64,000 nt of DNA from Clostridia bacterium (GTDB lineage Bacteria > Bacillota > Clostridia > Christensenellales > Borkfalkiaceae). Positions 27,501-36,839 of this stretch are shown one piece after another. A model generated the notes under the pieces. It searched no databases. It saw nothing but the letters and a program-made list of their open reading frames with translations, and was not told where the DNA came from. Position 1 is the first letter of the stretch. Every line of letters starts with the position of its first letter. The position numbers and the translations under genes are program-made. The stretch spans positions 62,001-126,000 of the forward strand of contig JAFUJR010000032.1 in NCBI GenBank assembly GCA_017468085.1. Reading direction: 5' to 3'.

Positions 27501-28629
27501 GGAAGGTGGGATAGTGAACGGTAGGCAACAAACCGAAGTCCTTTGCGCGCGCCTGAACGGGCACGTCGGAAATCGCCGTAAAGTCAACGGTGTTGTTGGA
27601 AATCATCTTGTGGCGGATTTCGCCGTCTTCGGGATCGTCTACAAGCACGAAGAGTTCGCCGATACCGCAGTTTTGGATTTCCTTTGCCTTAATTTCGGAA
27701 ATTTTTTCGCCTGCCTCTGCGATAACTTCGCCCGTTTCGGGGTTGATTACGTTGTCCGCTACGCGGCAGCCCTCCAAACGGAAGGAAAGGCAAAGCTTTT
27801 TATTGTACTTATATCTGCCGACCTTTGCAATGTCGTAACGGCGGCTTTCAAAGAACAAATTGAAAAGGTGCGCTCTTACCGATTCTTCGGTGGGCGCTTC
27901 GCCGGGACGAAGACGGCGGTAAAGCTCGTACAAGCCGTCCGATTCGGATTTCGCGGTGTCTTTCGTGATCGTAGTCGCAATCATCTTATCGCCCGCAAAG
28001 AGGTCGTCGATGGAACGGTTAGAGCCGTAGCCGAGCGCGCGCAAAAGCGCCGTAACAGGCAGCTTTTTCTTTCTGTCTACACGGACGTACAACGCGTCTT
28101 GCGCGTCTTGTTCGAGTTCGAGCCATGCGCCGCGGTTGGGCATAACCGTCGTTTTGAACATTTCTTTACCCGTTTTATCCTTGCTCGACGCATTGTATAC
28201 GCCGGGGGAACGAACGAGCTGAGAAACGATAACGCGCTCTGCGCCGTTGATGATGAACGAACCGTTTTCCGTCATCAAGGGAATGTTGCCCATAAAGACT
28301 TCTTGGTCGATGAGCTGACCCGTTACTTTGTTAACGAGGCGCACCTTAACGCGCAAAGGCAACTCGTAGTTTGCGTCGCGGGTACGACATTCTTTTTCGT
28401 CGTACTTGGGTTTATCGCCAAATCTGTGCTCCAAGAAATAGAGTTCGAAACGGTCAGAGTAGTCGGTGATGGGAGAAAAATCCTCAAACACCTCGCTAAT
28501 ACCCTCTTCAATGAAGGTATTGTAGCTGTCCTTCTGGATTTCAACGAGATCGGGAATGTCGATTACTTCGTTGATCGAACCGAATTTTCTTCTTTCGGTT
28601 TTGCCGTACTTTGAAATAGGTAAATCCAC
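24595..28629 (-). CDS. rpoB: RNA polymerase beta subunit, with long acidic C-terminal tail
   Basis: 1344 residues. The rifampicin pocket is wild-type-like ([20 protein letters not shown], then [11 protein letters not shown]), and [19 protein letters not shown] and the C-terminal [20 protein letters not shown] are standard. After the normal C-terminal clamp segment there is a tail of about 90 residues that is extremely Asp/Glu-rich (for example [20 protein letters not shown]), ending in GDEDDE. Acidic RpoB tails occur in other Firmicutes, but this one is long. A promoter of its own lies about 260 bp upstream; rplJL are not adjacent. Confidence 0.98.
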   Translation of the reverse strand: MDLPISKYGKTERRKFGSINEVIDIPDLVEIQKDSYNTFIEEGISEVFEDFSPITDYSDRFELYFLEHRFGDKPKYDEKECRTRDANYELPLRVKVRLVNKVTGQLIDQEVFMGNIPLMTENGSFIINGAERVIVSQLVRSPGVYNASSKDKTGKEMFKTTVMPNRGAWLELEQDAQDALYVRVDRKKKLPVTALLRALGYGSNRSIDDLFAGDKMIATTITKDTAKSESDGLYELYRRLRPGEAPTEESVRAHLFNLFFESRRYDIAKVGRYKYNKKLCLSFRLEGCRVADNVINPETGEVIAEAGEKISEIKAKEIQNCGIGELFVLVDDPEDGEIRHKMISNNTVDFTAISDVPVQARAKDFGLLPTVHYPTFRFSQLIAKECAELTVEEVAEKYTDDINELFKAIEKAEEPDEKPEEKKNREKRRENRRKFVAACQVFHAVLASEHPVPTKEQRKEMRPLIDKLCHKHVTVDDIVASISSNLDLRYGIGTTDNIDHLGNRRVRSVGELLQNNLRIGIARLERLIKERMGTQDPMEITPSALINIRPVSAVIREFFGSSQLSQFMDQTNPIAELTHKRKLSALGPGGLNRDRATFDVRDIHHTHYGRMCPIETPEGQNIGLITSLATFARVNEYGFIMSPYRRVDKATGIVTTQVDYLTADEEDKYIVAQANEPLDEESKFINERVGCRHQNDITEMPREKMDYMDVSPKQLVSVAAALIPFLENDDTNRALMGSNMQRQAVPLLKTESAIVATGIESSIAQYSGVIVTAREAGVVVSCASNMIKIREEDGTIAEYPLKKFERSNAGTCLNQRPIVSTGDRVFKGEIIADGPSTNNGELALGKNILVGYMEWEGYNYEDAILLSEKLVQDDVFTSIHIEKHEIEARDTKLGPEEITRDIPNVGDDALKDLDEDGIIRIGAEVQSGDILVGKVSPKGEAEPTPEERLLRAIFGEKSREVRDTSLKVPHGEGGVVVDVKVFTRENKDELDPGVNKLVRVYIAQKRKIQVGDKMAGRHGNKGVISRVLSQADMPFLADGTPLQILLNPLGVPSRMNIGQVLEVHLGYVCKQLGWKIATPVFDGATEKDLEVMFRENNLLNPDGKVDGKFQVFDGRTGEPFENRVTIGVQYMIKLIHLVDDKIHARAIGPYSLVTQQPLGGKAQFGGQRFGEMEVWALEAYGAAHILQEILTVKSDDVVGRVKTYESIVRGENISEPGIPEAFKVLLKELQSLALDVKVLTESGDELVIREVEEEENERDNVASRREAFKDEDLEEIDFNVDDDEDFDDEDDDVKSIFDEDGDDEDGFNIAESDDEDFDDDEDDDSFDFSKLFEAVEDLGDEDDE

Positions 28630-28892
28630 AGTTAAAATTGCTCCTTAAAAATTTTTTTAGGCGATCTACCGAGTATATCTTTTCATCGATAAAAATCGAA
28701 ATTTTGTCTTGGTTTGAAATTTATTGCGTCTTATGCTTTACTTTTGCGCCCGTTTGCGGTATAATATTATATATTGAAAGGAACGTTCCCTCTTTTTACC
28801 CCCTTTTTAGGGCGAATTTTTCGGAATTTTCCCTCAATTTTTCCGTTTTGGAGCGGCATTACACCATTCTAAGCATAATGATACATTATCTA
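28630..28892 (-). other. Untranslated leader of rpoBC
   Basis: About 255 nt between the minus-strand promoter and rpoB, AT-rich and without a convincing ORF. GAACGTTC and GGGGGTAAAAAG stretches occur, but I could not assign a known leader structure such as an L10 site. A plus-strand promoter for rqcP lies inside it (28737-28765), so the two transcripts overlap. Confidence 0.5.
28737..28765 (+). promoter_or_regulatory. Probable promoter of rqcP-ispDF
   Basis: TTTACT, 17-bp spacer, TATAAT, about 220 bp before rqcP. The -35 is weaker than most in the window. Confidence 0.55.
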
Positions 28893-28921
28893 ATTATATC
28901 TAACGAAAAAATTCTTGTCAA
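28893..28921 (-). promoter_or_regulatory. Promoter of rpoBC
   Basis: Minus strand TTGACA (28916-28921), 17-bp spacer, TATAAT (28893-28898); both boxes are consensus. Confidence 0.85.
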
Positions 28922-28982
28922 GCATTTTTTGTTCTATCTATAAAATTTTTTTTAAAAGTTATCCACGGAAAGGAGATTTTTT

Positions 28983-29225
28983 ATGCGAATCGACAAATTT
29001 TTGAAGGTTTCGCGCATCTTAAAGCGACGCACCGTAGCGCAAGAGGCGTGCACGGAAGAAAAAGTGGTGGTCAACGGAAAGCCCGCGAAGCCCTCCACGA
29101 AAATTAAAATCGGCGACGTCGTTGAAATTTTGTATGCGACGGGCGTTTTAAAATTCCGCATTTTAAATATCAAGGAAACGGTGAAAAAGGAAGAGGCTGC
29201 TTCTCTTTACGAGGTAATGGTATGA
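28983..29225 (+). CDS. rqcP: RqcP/Hsp15-like S4-domain RNA-binding protein
   Basis: 80 residues, a single S4 domain (MRIDKFLKVSRILKRRTVAQ, then VVVNGKPAKPSTKIKIGDVVE) with the KKEEAASLYEV tail seen in B. subtilis RqcP (YabO). RqcP binds stalled 50S-tRNA complexes and promotes alanine tailing in ribosome quality control. AAAGGAG precedes the ATG. Its stop overlaps the ispDF start (ATGA), giving translational coupling. Confidence 0.88.
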   Translation: MRIDKFLKVSRILKRRTVAQEACTEEKVVVNGKPAKPSTKIKIGDVVEILYATGVLKFRILNIKETVKKEEAASLYEVMV

Positions 29226-30439
29226 GAAAGAGCGTTTGCGCCGTCATTTGCGCGGCGGGTAAGGGCTTGCGCGCGGGCTTTGAGAAAAATAAATTGCTTA
29301 TCCGCGCGGACGGGATTTCCGTTTTAGAGCGGACGGTACAAGCCTTTTATTTTGACGGTATAGACGAAATTATCGTTACCTATTCTCCCGATGATTTAAA
29401 GGAAATGCAAGCCGCGCTTTCGGGTTTTGACAACGTGAAATTTATCCAAGGCGGCGACACGCGCACCGCCTCCGTATACAACGCCTTACAAGCTGTGGAA
29501 AGCGAAATCGTACTTATCCACGACGGCGCCCGCCCCTTCGTTTCGCGTAAGGTCATCGAGGGCTGCGTACAATCCGTTTTGGCTTTCGGGAGTGGAATTT
29601 GCGCTATCCCATGCGTGGATACGATGGGCGTAAAAGGGACGACGGGCGAGCTTATCCGCGTACCCGACAGAAATTTACTCGTCCGTATTCAAACGCCGCA
29701 GGGCTTTTACACGCAGGAAATTTTAGGCGCGTACGAAAAAGCGGTTAAAAAAGGCAAACTTTACAACGTTTCTTATACGGATAAAGACGGAAACGAACGC
29801 CAACAAACCGTTCAAACGCGCACAGCCGCGCAATACACCGACGATTCGTCCGTGTATAACGATTTTGTGAAATTCCCCCACCTTTGCGAGGGCGCGGAAG
29901 AAAATATCAAGCTCACCTACAAAGCGGATTTTGCACGACTTCGCAACGTAAACGGTGCGGCGAGGTGCGGGTTCGGCATTGACACGCACGCGTTTGGCAA
30001 ACCGCAAAATTATATCGTGTTGGCAGGCGTAAAAATTCCCTCCGCAAGCGGACTTATCGCGCACAGCGACGGCGACGTTTTGGCGCACGCCGTGATGGAC
30101 GCTCTCCTTTCGGCGGCGGGCTTGAAAGACATTGGACACTACTTCCCCGATACGGATGAAAAATGGAAGGGCGCAAGCTCGATAAAAATGCTTTCGCAGG
30201 TGGTTGCGCTGGTTGGCGAGCAAGGCTATCGCGCGCAGAATATTTCCGTGGCGATACAAGCGGAAAGACCCCGCCTTGCCAAGTATATTGACGAAATGAA
30301 AAAGGCGTTGGCGGTTGCTTTGGGCGTGGGCGAAAATTGCGTAGGCATTTCGGCAGGCACGAACGAGGGATTGGGCTACGTCGGCGAAGGTAAGGGTATT
30401 ACCGTAAGCGCGTACGTCTTATTGGCGGCGCGTCAATAA
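29222..30439 (+). CDS. ispDF: Bifunctional MEP-pathway enzyme IspD-IspF
   Basis: 405 residues. The N-terminal IspD domain (about 1-235) makes CDP-methylerythritol: CAAGKGLRAG nucleotide motif, LIHDGARPFV, and TPQGFYTQEIL. The C-terminal IspF domain (about 248-405) makes the cyclodiphosphate: metal site GIDTHAF, HSDGDVLAHAVMDALL, DIGHYFPDTD and SAGTNEGLGYVGEG. A linker-like insertion near 185-205 in IspD is unusual. The fusion joins steps 3 and 5 of isoprenoid precursor synthesis, as in several bacteria. IspE is not in the window. Confidence 0.93.
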   Translation: MRKSVCAVICAAGKGLRAGFEKNKLLIRADGISVLERTVQAFYFDGIDEIIVTYSPDDLKEMQAALSGFDNVKFIQGGDTRTASVYNALQAVESEIVLIHDGARPFVSRKVIEGCVQSVLAFGSGICAIPCVDTMGVKGTTGELIRVPDRNLLVRIQTPQGFYTQEILGAYEKAVKKGKLYNVSYTDKDGNERQQTVQTRTAAQYTDDSSVYNDFVKFPHLCEGAEENIKLTYKADFARLRNVNGAARCGFGIDTHAFGKPQNYIVLAGVKIPSASGLIAHSDGDVLAHAVMDALLSAAGLKDIGHYFPDTDEKWKGASSIKMLSQVVALVGEQGYRAQNISVAIQAERPRLAKYIDEMKKALAVALGVGENCVGISAGTNEGLGYVGEGKGITVSAYVLLAARQ

Positions 30440-30442
30440 AAC

Positions 30443-30466
30443 GCTGAATGCGAAGTGCTGAATGCG
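30443..30466. repeat. GCTGAATGCG intergenic repeat, copy 1
   Basis: GCTGAATGCG occurs twice (spacer AAGT) immediately after ispDF. Related GCTGAATGCG / GCTGAACGCT units recur at 55163-55208 upstream of pyrK. Confidence 0.5.
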
Positions 30467-30525
30467 ACACGGAAAAGATTACATAGAACTTATCAATAAC
30501 GAAAAATGAAAAAGGAGCTGTTTTT

Positions 30526-31956
30526 ATGCCCCCTAAAACCAAAAACCCCACAACTCAATTCGTCTGTTCTAACTGCGGATTTGCCGCGCCGAAATGGCTG
30601 GGCAAATGCCCCGATTGCGGAAATTTTAACACGATGCAGGAAGAAATCGTACGCGTCGCAGAACCGCAAAAAAACGAATTACGAGGGGGCATGTCCGTGA
30701 TGAAAACGCGTGCCCTGCCCTTGTCTAAGGTCGGGTATGAAAAATTTCAGCGTATCAAAAGCGGGATTTCCGAATTCGACACCGTACTCGGCGGCGGTAT
30801 CGTACCGGGCTCGTTAGTGCTGCTCGGCGGCGACCCCGGCATCGGCAAATCCACCCTTTTAACGCAGGTTTCCGCACACCTTGCAAAAACGCAAGCCTCC
30901 CCCACCCTCTACGTTTCCGCAGAGGAAAGCTGTTCGCAGGTGAAAATGCGTTGCGAGCGGTTGGGGTTGAATTCGGATAATCTGCTCCTTTTAAACGAAA
31001 CGTGTTTAGAAGACATTGAGGGGGCGCTGGGCGAAAGCCGCTTCGTCGTCATCGACTCGATTCAAGCCGTGTATACGGAAACGCTGTCTTCGGCGGCAGG
31101 GTCCGTCGGACAGGTGCGGGAATGCGCCGCCAAGCTGATGCGTATCGCCAAATCGCGCAATATCACCTTTTTTATCATTGGCCACGTAACCAAGGAAGGC
31201 TCGCTTGCAGGTCCGAAGGTTTTAGAGCATATTATGGACACCGTCCTCTACTTTGAGGGACAGCCCGAGGACAATTTTAAACTCCTCCGCGCCGTAAAAA
31301 ACCGTTTCGGGTCGGCGCAAGAGGTGGGCGTGTTCGAGATGACGGACTGCGGCATTAAAAGCGTAAACGATTACGCCGAGATTTTTCTTTCCGAAACGCG
31401 CGGCGTGGCGGCGGGCTCGGCGGTTACTCCTTCCGAAAGCGGCAATCGGTGCATGAACGTGGAAATTCAAACCCTCATTTCCAAAACTGCCTACGGTATG
31501 CCTCGGCGTATGAGCCTCGGCGTGGATTATAACAAGCTAGTGGTGCTTATCGCCGTCTTGGAAAAGCGGTGCGGAATCCCCTTTTATTCCTCCGACGTGT
31601 ATATCAACGCAATGGGCGGCATTAAATTGGACGAGCCGTCCGTCGACCTTGCTATTTGCGCGGCGCTTGCCAGCGCGGCGAACGACGTGCCTATCGATAA
31701 ATACACCGCTATCTTTGGCGAGGTAGGCTTGACGGGCGAAATACGCGCCGTCAACTTTGCCGAAAAACGGGTGGTCGAGTGTATCAAAACGGGCTTTAAG
31801 CAGGTGGTTTTGCCTGCCAAAAATATGAAGGTCTGCGAAAAGTATAAAGACAAAATCAAGCTCGTGCCCGTACAGTACGTGGGGCAGATGATCAAATCGT
31901 TGAATTTACGAAACGCAAATACGCCCCCTACCTTTGGCGAAAAAACGGAAAGTTAA
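30526..31956 (+). CDS. radA: DNA repair protein RadA
   Basis: 476 residues. C4 zinc finger Cys14/17/28/31 (CSNCGFAAPKWLGKCPDCG), a RecA-like ATPase with Walker A GGDPGIGKST (101-110), the RadA-specific KNRFGS motif and a C-terminal Lon-protease-like domain. It processes recombination intermediates and helps extend D-loops. AAAGGAG precedes the ATG. It follows ispDF by 86 bp, which hold the GCTGAATGCG repeat, and is probably cotranscribed. Confidence 0.96.
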   Translation: MPPKTKNPTTQFVCSNCGFAAPKWLGKCPDCGNFNTMQEEIVRVAEPQKNELRGGMSVMKTRALPLSKVGYEKFQRIKSGISEFDTVLGGGIVPGSLVLLGGDPGIGKSTLLTQVSAHLAKTQASPTLYVSAEESCSQVKMRCERLGLNSDNLLLLNETCLEDIEGALGESRFVVIDSIQAVYTETLSSAAGSVGQVRECAAKLMRIAKSRNITFFIIGHVTKEGSLAGPKVLEHIMDTVLYFEGQPEDNFKLLRAVKNRFGSAQEVGVFEMTDCGIKSVNDYAEIFLSETRGVAAGSAVTPSESGNRCMNVEIQTLISKTAYGMPRRMSLGVDYNKLVVLIAVLEKRCGIPFYSSDVYINAMGGIKLDEPSVDLAICAALASAANDVPIDKYTAIFGEVGLTGEIRAVNFAEKRVVECIKTGFKQVVLPAKNMKVCEKYKDKIKLVPVQYVGQMIKSLNLRNANTPPTFGEKTES

Positions 31957-31993
31957 ACTTTATATTACAAACAATAAGCCATTCATATTCGCG

Positions 31994-32029
31994 ATTCAAC
32001 GCGGACATGGGTGGCTCTTTTTAGGAAAA
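31994..32029 (+). repeat. Dispersed intergenic motif, copy 7
   Basis: ATTCAACGCGGACATGGGTG continuing GCTCTTTTTAGGAAAA, 38 nt after the radA stop. The 35-bp stretch is identical to the copy at 35277, a longer match than among other copies. Confidence 0.75.
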
Positions 32030-32035
32030 CAACAG

Positions 32036-32072
32036 AAAAACGGCTTTGACCTTTTGTCAGAGCCGTTTTTCC
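32036..32072. terminator. Bidirectional terminator between radA and surface protein gene
   Basis: AAAAACGGCTTTGAC/GTCAGAGCCGTTTTT hairpin with runs on both sides, between convergent genes. Confidence 0.85.
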
Positions 32073-32085
32073 GTTTATAACGTTA

Positions 32086-34836
32086 TTATTGAATTGTAAT
32101 ATTGGTGTTGCTTGCAATCAAGTCGTCCTTGGTCGCGCCCTCAGGTGCCGTTACCGTACCCGTCATCGTGTATCCAGCGAGATAGGATGCGTTAGTATCC
32201 GAGTTTGCATAACCGATAAAACCGCCGACTTCATTGACCCCAATTACATTTCCAGTATTTACTACATCGCCCATAGCAAGGATATAATTATCATCAGCAT
32301 AATAGCTATTGTTTAATTTGACATGCCCAATCAAACCACCAACTTGCTTTTCACCTTGAATTTTTCCACTGTTCTTCAAGCTTCGTGCCGTAAACGTAGA
32401 CACACCATAATCCCCATACTTACCATTAACCCAACCGGCAATACCGCCTACCTTATCTTTAGCAGTAATATTACCTGTGTTGGTTAAATTGGTGAATTCA
32501 AAACTATTCGCATTATTTTTGGCACCAACTATGCCGCCAACATTGTTACTCGTAGAAGAAATGTTACCGTTATTTATACAATCTGTTATATTATTGTAGG
32601 TATACCCTGCAATACCGCCGATATTTTCCCCAATTCCGTTGTAGGTTAAGTCCACGTTGTTTATGCAGTTTGAAATTTTATAGCCGTCGCCAACGTAACC
32701 ACCTAAACAAACATAATTGAGTGAACCCCAATTTTTATAGGAGCTTGCACTTATACTAGAACCCTCATTACTACAATTATCCATAGTAATCGTACTCAAC
32801 GTGCCTGCAAGACCTCCAACATACGCCTCACCTACAATTTCGGCTGAACTTGACGAATTGATAACCGAAGAATCCGTTGAATCCGAAGAAGCAAACCCAA
32901 TTAAGCCACCCACGTATGTTTTACCTTTTACGTTGCCTGTATTATGCAGCTCTTCCATATAAATTGCTACCACTTGGGAAGCATAGTCAAAATTCCCATA
33001 TAGATATCCAATAATACCGCCCGTATTTTCTTCGCCTGAAATCTCAGCGCTATTATACAATCTTCTTATATTTATTTTTTTATTCGTATTATTCGAAGTC
33101 GAATAACCGCGGTAGTCATATATGTATCCTGCCACACCGCCTACATTATTATTGCCTTTAATCTTGCCCGTATTGCTTAAATCTTCAAATACAAAACTAC
33201 CGCCACAATTAAAGTTCGCAATTACACCGCCGACATAATTATAACCAACAACGGTTGCATGATTTGCACAATTATTCACCGCACCTTTTGTTTCCGCAAC
33301 AATACCCGCAACATAAGACGCGTCGGGAGCGTTGACTTCCCCACTTACGAATATATTTTTAATTTCTTTTGCGCTGTATCCGCAGGCAATTGCCACGTGA
33401 CTTTGCGTATTGGAAACCGTCACGCTTGCATTACTTACGCTAAATCCGTAAATATTGCCCGTAACGTAACCAAACAAACCCACGTACGAAGCCGCTTTGG
33501 TAATTTTCAAATTATAAATAGTGAAATTTTTACCGTTAAACGTACCTGCAAAAGGTTTTGAATTCGTACCGATAGGCGTCCACTCGTTATGTTCCAAATC
33601 GATATGGTTGCCAAGCGTTACCGTTTTGCCCGAAAAATCTGTACCGTTGTTGACGAGGTATGCCAAGCCCGCCAATTGTCCACGCGTAGTCAGCGCAAAA
33701 GTTGATAAAGAGCTATCATACCAAGAAATATCGTGTTCGATTTCCCCAAACGGCTCTTCAACCTCACAAAATACGCAATATCCGTCCGCGAAGTGGTGAC
33801 CCGAAGCAGGGACATAGTCATTTTCATAATGCAATCCGCACAGAGTGCAAGTATATTCGGTATACCCTTGCGTCACGCACGTAGGGAAAAATTTTTCCGT
33901 TTCATAACTGTGCTCACACGCTGACACACCAACATTATATACCGTGCCGTCCGTCATAGTAATAACAAGGTATCCCTCTAAAGTCGTAGAAATATTCTGA
34001 ATACCTACGCCCGTATCCCCTTTATTATTCAAAAGGATTTGCGCAAATTCTGCTTCCGAACCTTCAAATCCGTTTTCTACGGCGATTTCATAAGCGGATT
34101 TACCGTCCGCCCCCGTTTCGCCTTGGATACCTTGCTCGCCTTGGATACCTTCCAACGAAGCAAGCCACTCCTCTTCTGTGCCGACGAACCCGTTTTCTAC
34201 GGCGATTTCATAAGCGGATTTACCGTCCGCCCCCGTTTCGCCTTGGATACCTTGCTCGCCCTGAGGACCTTGCTCACCTTGAGGACCCTGCTCGCCTTGA
34301 ATACCTTGTTCACCTTGAGGACCCTGCTCGCCTTGAATACCTTGCTCGCCTTGAATACCTTGCTCACCTTGAGGACCCTGCTCGCCTTGAATACCCTGCT
34401 CGCCTTGAATACCTTGCTCGCCTTGAATACCTTGCTCGCCTTGGATACCTTCCAACGAAGCAAGCCACTCCTCTTCCGTACCGACGAACCCGTTTTCTAC
34501 GGCGATTTCATAAGCGGATTTACCGTCCACGCCATCCATGCCATCCATGCCGTCCATGCCGTCTTGACCGTTTGCGCCGTCTTTACCATCTATACCGTCG
34601 ACACCGTCTTTACCGTCTTGACCGTTTATGCCGTCTTGACCGACCAACGAAGCAAGCCACTCCTCTTCCGTGCCGACGAACCCGTTTTCTACGGCGATTT
34701 CATATGCGGATTTACCGTCCGCCCCCGTTTCGCCTTGGATTCCTTGCTCGCCCTTACAAGAGTCCGTCGCTGCACAGCCTACACCCAAAAGCAAACAAGA
34801 AAGTACAGCCAAAAAGGTTACAATTTTCTTTTTCAT
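32086..34836 (-). CDS. Collagen-like, GLUG-repeat surface lipoprotein
   Basis: 916 residues. Lipoprotein signal with LGVGC (Cys21). Residues about 30-290 hold Gly-X-Y collagen-like tracts (GEQGIQGEQGPQ type) alternating with four copies of a segment GKSAYEIAVENGFVGTEEEW. Next is a Cys/His-rich segment (CEHSYETEKFFPTC...CTLCGLHY...CVFC) and then about twelve GLUG-type repeats (GGIAGY, GGLIGF, GGFIGY). This is an anchored extracellular stalk with a beta-helix-like head, probably an adhesin. The GTG three codons upstream is in frame, but AAGGAG eight nt before the ATG fixes the start. The repeats in the DNA could change length by slippage. Confidence 0.85.
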   Translation of the reverse strand: MKKKIVTFLAVLSCLLLGVGCAATDSCKGEQGIQGETGADGKSAYEIAVENGFVGTEEEWLASLVGQDGINGQDGKDGVDGIDGKDGANGQDGMDGMDGMDGVDGKSAYEIAVENGFVGTEEEWLASLEGIQGEQGIQGEQGIQGEQGIQGEQGPQGEQGIQGEQGIQGEQGPQGEQGIQGEQGPQGEQGPQGEQGIQGETGADGKSAYEIAVENGFVGTEEEWLASLEGIQGEQGIQGETGADGKSAYEIAVENGFEGSEAEFAQILLNNKGDTGVGIQNISTTLEGYLVITMTDGTVYNVGVSACEHSYETEKFFPTCVTQGYTEYTCTLCGLHYENDYVPASGHHFADGYCVFCEVEEPFGEIEHDISWYDSSLSTFALTTRGQLAGLAYLVNNGTDFSGKTVTLGNHIDLEHNEWTPIGTNSKPFAGTFNGKNFTIYNLKITKAASYVGLFGYVTGNIYGFSVSNASVTVSNTQSHVAIACGYSAKEIKNIFVSGEVNAPDASYVAGIVAETKGAVNNCANHATVVGYNYVGGVIANFNCGGSFVFEDLSNTGKIKGNNNVGGVAGYIYDYRGYSTSNNTNKKINIRRLYNSAEISGEENTGGIIGYLYGNFDYASQVVAIYMEELHNTGNVKGKTYVGGLIGFASSDSTDSSVINSSSSAEIVGEAYVGGLAGTLSTITMDNCSNEGSSISASSYKNWGSLNYVCLGGYVGDGYKISNCINNVDLTYNGIGENIGGIAGYTYNNITDCINNGNISSTSNNVGGIVGAKNNANSFEFTNLTNTGNITAKDKVGGIAGWVNGKYGDYGVSTFTARSLKNSGKIQGEKQVGGLIGHVKLNNSYYADDNYILAMGDVVNTGNVIGVNEVGGFIGYANSDTNASYLAGYTMTGTVTAPEGATKDDLIASNTNITIQ
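34105..34460 (-). repeat. In-frame tandem repeats encoding the collagen-like tract
   Basis: Roughly 9- and 18-bp units of the type CCTTGAATACCTTGCTCG (plus-strand reading) repeat many times between two nearly identical blocks of about 70 bp. All unit sizes are multiples of three. Confidence 0.8.
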
Positions 34837-34850
34837 AGTAAGCACTCCTT

Positions 34851-34951
34851 AGTAATTTTATTACTTATTAACATATATTATATAGTATTATTTTTACTTT
34901 GTCAAGTATATTAAGTAATTTTTTTGGTATTATAATATCAAGGAGATTACT
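34851..34951. promoter_or_regulatory. AGTAAT operator half-sites in the divergent region
   Basis: Perfect palindrome AGTAATTTTATTACT (34851-34865), a half site AGTAAT near 34914 and ATTACT at 34946-34951 directly before the XRE start codon. They bracket the promoter of the surface protein, suggesting control by the XRE gene. Confidence 0.5.
34877..34905 (-). promoter_or_regulatory. Promoter of the collagen-like protein
   Basis: Minus strand TTGACA (34900-34905), 17-bp spacer, TATAAT (34877-34882). Confidence 0.8.
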
Positions 34952-35263
34952 ATGAAATTAAAAATCAAAGAATTCCGCGAAGAGTTGCAGCTAACGCAAA
35001 AGGAGCTTGCCGAAAAAATTGGGAACGTACAACGAAACGTAAGCAATTGGGAGAGCGGGGCGAGTGAGCCCGACTGCGAAACCATTTTAAAACTTGCCGA
35101 AGTTTTTGACGTTTCTATAGACGAATTGTTTGGGAAGGAATATTCTGCTACGGAACGACAGTACCCAGTTGGTTTAGATTACGCAATTTTAAAATCTATA
35201 CGGGAATTGACGGAAACGCAAAAATTTGCGCTGATGCAATTTTTAAAGGAAATGCACGGATAG
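34952..35263 (+). CDS. XRE-family regulator divergent from surface protein
   Basis: 103 residues: HTH (LTQKELAEKIGNVQRNVSNWE, about 14-34) followed by ILKLAEVFDVSIDELFGKEY and a C-terminal helix ending TETQKFALMQFLKEMHG. AAGGAG precedes the ATG. The AGTAAT sites between it and the collagen-like gene make it the probable regulator of that surface protein. Confidence 0.87.
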   Translation: MKLKIKEFREELQLTQKELAEKIGNVQRNVSNWESGASEPDCETILKLAEVFDVSIDELFGKEYSATERQYPVGLDYAILKSIRELTETQKFALMQFLKEMHG

Positions 35264-35276
35264 CCCCAAAATTCTG

Positions 35277-35312
35277 TTTCAACGCGGACATGGGTGGCTC
35301 TTTTTAGGAAAA
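35277..35312 (+). repeat. Dispersed intergenic motif, copy 8
   Basis: TTTCAACGCGGACATGGGTG continuing GCTCTTTTTAGGAAAA, 14 nt after the XRE stop; identical over 35 bp to the copy at 31994. Confidence 0.75.
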
Positions 35313-35340
35313 TGGCGCATAAATACCCTTTTAACGATAA

Positions 35341-35375
35341 AAAAATCTCGCTTGAAGCCAAGCGAGATTTTTTGT
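35341..35375. terminator. Bidirectional terminator
   Basis: AAAAATCTCGCTTG/CAAGCGAGATTTTT hairpin between the XRE gene and the glycosyltransferase gene, which end toward each other. Confidence 0.85.
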
Positions 35376-35389
35376 TTTTATTCGGTTTT

Positions 35390-36826
35390 TTATACGCTTG
35401 CGCTTTCGTCCTGCGCCTGGGTTTCAGACGTTTCCTCTCCGTCTTGCAATTGCGACATATCCATAACGGTATCGTGCGGGATAGGCTTCCACTCAATCTT
35501 TTTAAAGACTGCAATATACGTAGTCCACTTGCCGATGATATCGAAGAACGGGAACATCAACACGTGGAAAATCCTGCGGCAAACACCGCCAAATCCCACG
35601 GCTTTTTCCATCTTTTTGCGATAGACGACGAGTACCAAAAGCTCGATAAACATCGAGCCGAACCAAGAGCCGATTTTGCCAAGCAACCAACCAAACAGCA
35701 CGCCCTGCGCCGTATATTCCGCAAACAAATTCAACAACTCAAACGAGAATATCTCAAAGTTGAAAATTTTAAGATTTATCCCCAAATGAATATTGAAGAA
35801 ATAGGCGAGTGCCGTACCCCCCATCACCGCCATGATCACCTCTAAAATCTGCACGATAATCTTGCGGCAAACGCTTTCGATATGGCGAGGGAAATTTAAG
35901 AAAAAGCAGTCGTAAGTGGTGGTAAAACACTTGTCCTTTTTGAACATATTGCGGAGCAATTTAGGACAATTTTCCACCGCGGATTGCAAGTGTCCTTTCG
36001 ACCAACGCAAACGCTGGCGCAACGCCACGCGGAGTTTGTAGGGCTGTTCGTCGTAGAACACCGCTTCGTCGCAGTATGTAATACGATAACCCTGCACCAC
36101 CGCGTCCGTACAAAAACTTCTATCCTCGGTGAGGGTGGTGTAATTCCAGCCGTCTTTTACGAGTTCGTTGCTGAACAAAAAGCCCGTGCCTTGAATACGG
36201 CAAGCCTGATTCAAAACGCCCTTTGCGCGGTTTTCGGTAAGGCAGGTACGCATCCAATGCATTGCATAGCTGAAAGAAATCCAATTTTGGTTCATATTTT
36301 TGGAGTTTCTGTACGAGGTGATAATTTTATTGCCCGCGTCAAACGCGTCGTTCATTTTCGAGAGGTAATTCCGACGGATTACGTTGTCCGCGTCAAAGAT
36401 GAAATATCCTTCGAAAGACTCCCGTCCGTAATCCTCCTCAATTCTGTTAAAGAGATACCGAAGGGCGAAGCCCTTGGTGCGCTCCTCGGGGTCGTTGTGT
36501 TCGTACACCACGACTTTTAAGCCGTTCTTTTGGAAGTTTCTTGCGACCTGCGCCGTATCGTCCGTGCAGTTGTCCGCCACCACGAACACGGTGATTTGCT
36601 CCAAATTATAATCGGAGTTTGCAATACTTTCCAACAAATTACCGATTACCTTATCCTCGTTTCTCGCCGCGATACAGACGCCGTATTTATGCTCGCGCTT
36701 GGCCTTGGGGAATTTGCGGTAAGTGAATACGCCGATGATGGTAAAAATCGCTTTATACGCCATCAAAACGGTGTAGACCATGCCAATGACGCCGCATATC
36801 ATAATAATGATTTCCATTGCTTTCAT
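35390..36826 (-). CDS. Membrane glycosyltransferase, family 2
   Basis: 478 residues. An N-terminal TM (about 5-30) precedes a GT2 domain with CIAARNEDKVIGNLL, the DxD motif FDADN, the acceptor-site TEDRS and QRLRWSKG (the QxxRW motif of processive BcsA-type enzymes). C-terminal TM segments lie at about 310-345 and 365-440, followed by a polar tail. It probably builds or initiates a cell-surface polysaccharide. Last gene of the unit with the LtaS-like enzyme and a membrane protein. Confidence 0.87.
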   Translation of the reverse strand: MKAMEIIIMICGVIGMVYTVLMAYKAIFTIIGVFTYRKFPKAKREHKYGVCIAARNEDKVIGNLLESIANSDYNLEQITVFVVADNCTDDTAQVARNFQKNGLKVVVYEHNDPEERTKGFALRYLFNRIEEDYGRESFEGYFIFDADNVIRRNYLSKMNDAFDAGNKIITSYRNSKNMNQNWISFSYAMHWMRTCLTENRAKGVLNQACRIQGTGFLFSNELVKDGWNYTTLTEDRSFCTDAVVQGYRITYCDEAVFYDEQPYKLRVALRQRLRWSKGHLQSAVENCPKLLRNMFKKDKCFTTTYDCFFLNFPRHIESVCRKIIVQILEVIMAVMGGTALAYFFNIHLGINLKIFNFEIFSFELLNLFAEYTAQGVLFGWLLGKIGSWFGSMFIELLVLVVYRKKMEKAVGFGGVCRRIFHVLMFPFFDIIGKWTTYIAVFKKIEWKPIPHDTVMDMSQLQDGEETSETQAQDESASV

Positions 36827-36839
36827 TTCCGCAACCCCT

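Noticed and set aside
25078..28614. Long plus-strand ORFs (672 and 494 codons) opposite rpoB, and similar ones opposite rpoC
   Set aside because: They are antisense shadows of rpoB and rpoC, produced by codon bias; no ribosome sites and no recognisable domains.
34105..34460. Tandem repeats resembling a CRISPR array
   Set aside because: Units are 9-18 bp, contiguous, in frame within a lipoprotein gene, with no unique spacers and no cas genes.
34039..34914. 291-codon plus-strand repetitive ORF opposite the collagen-like gene
   Set aside because: Its LNTLLALNTL-type repeats are simply the complement of the Gly-X-Y coding repeats.
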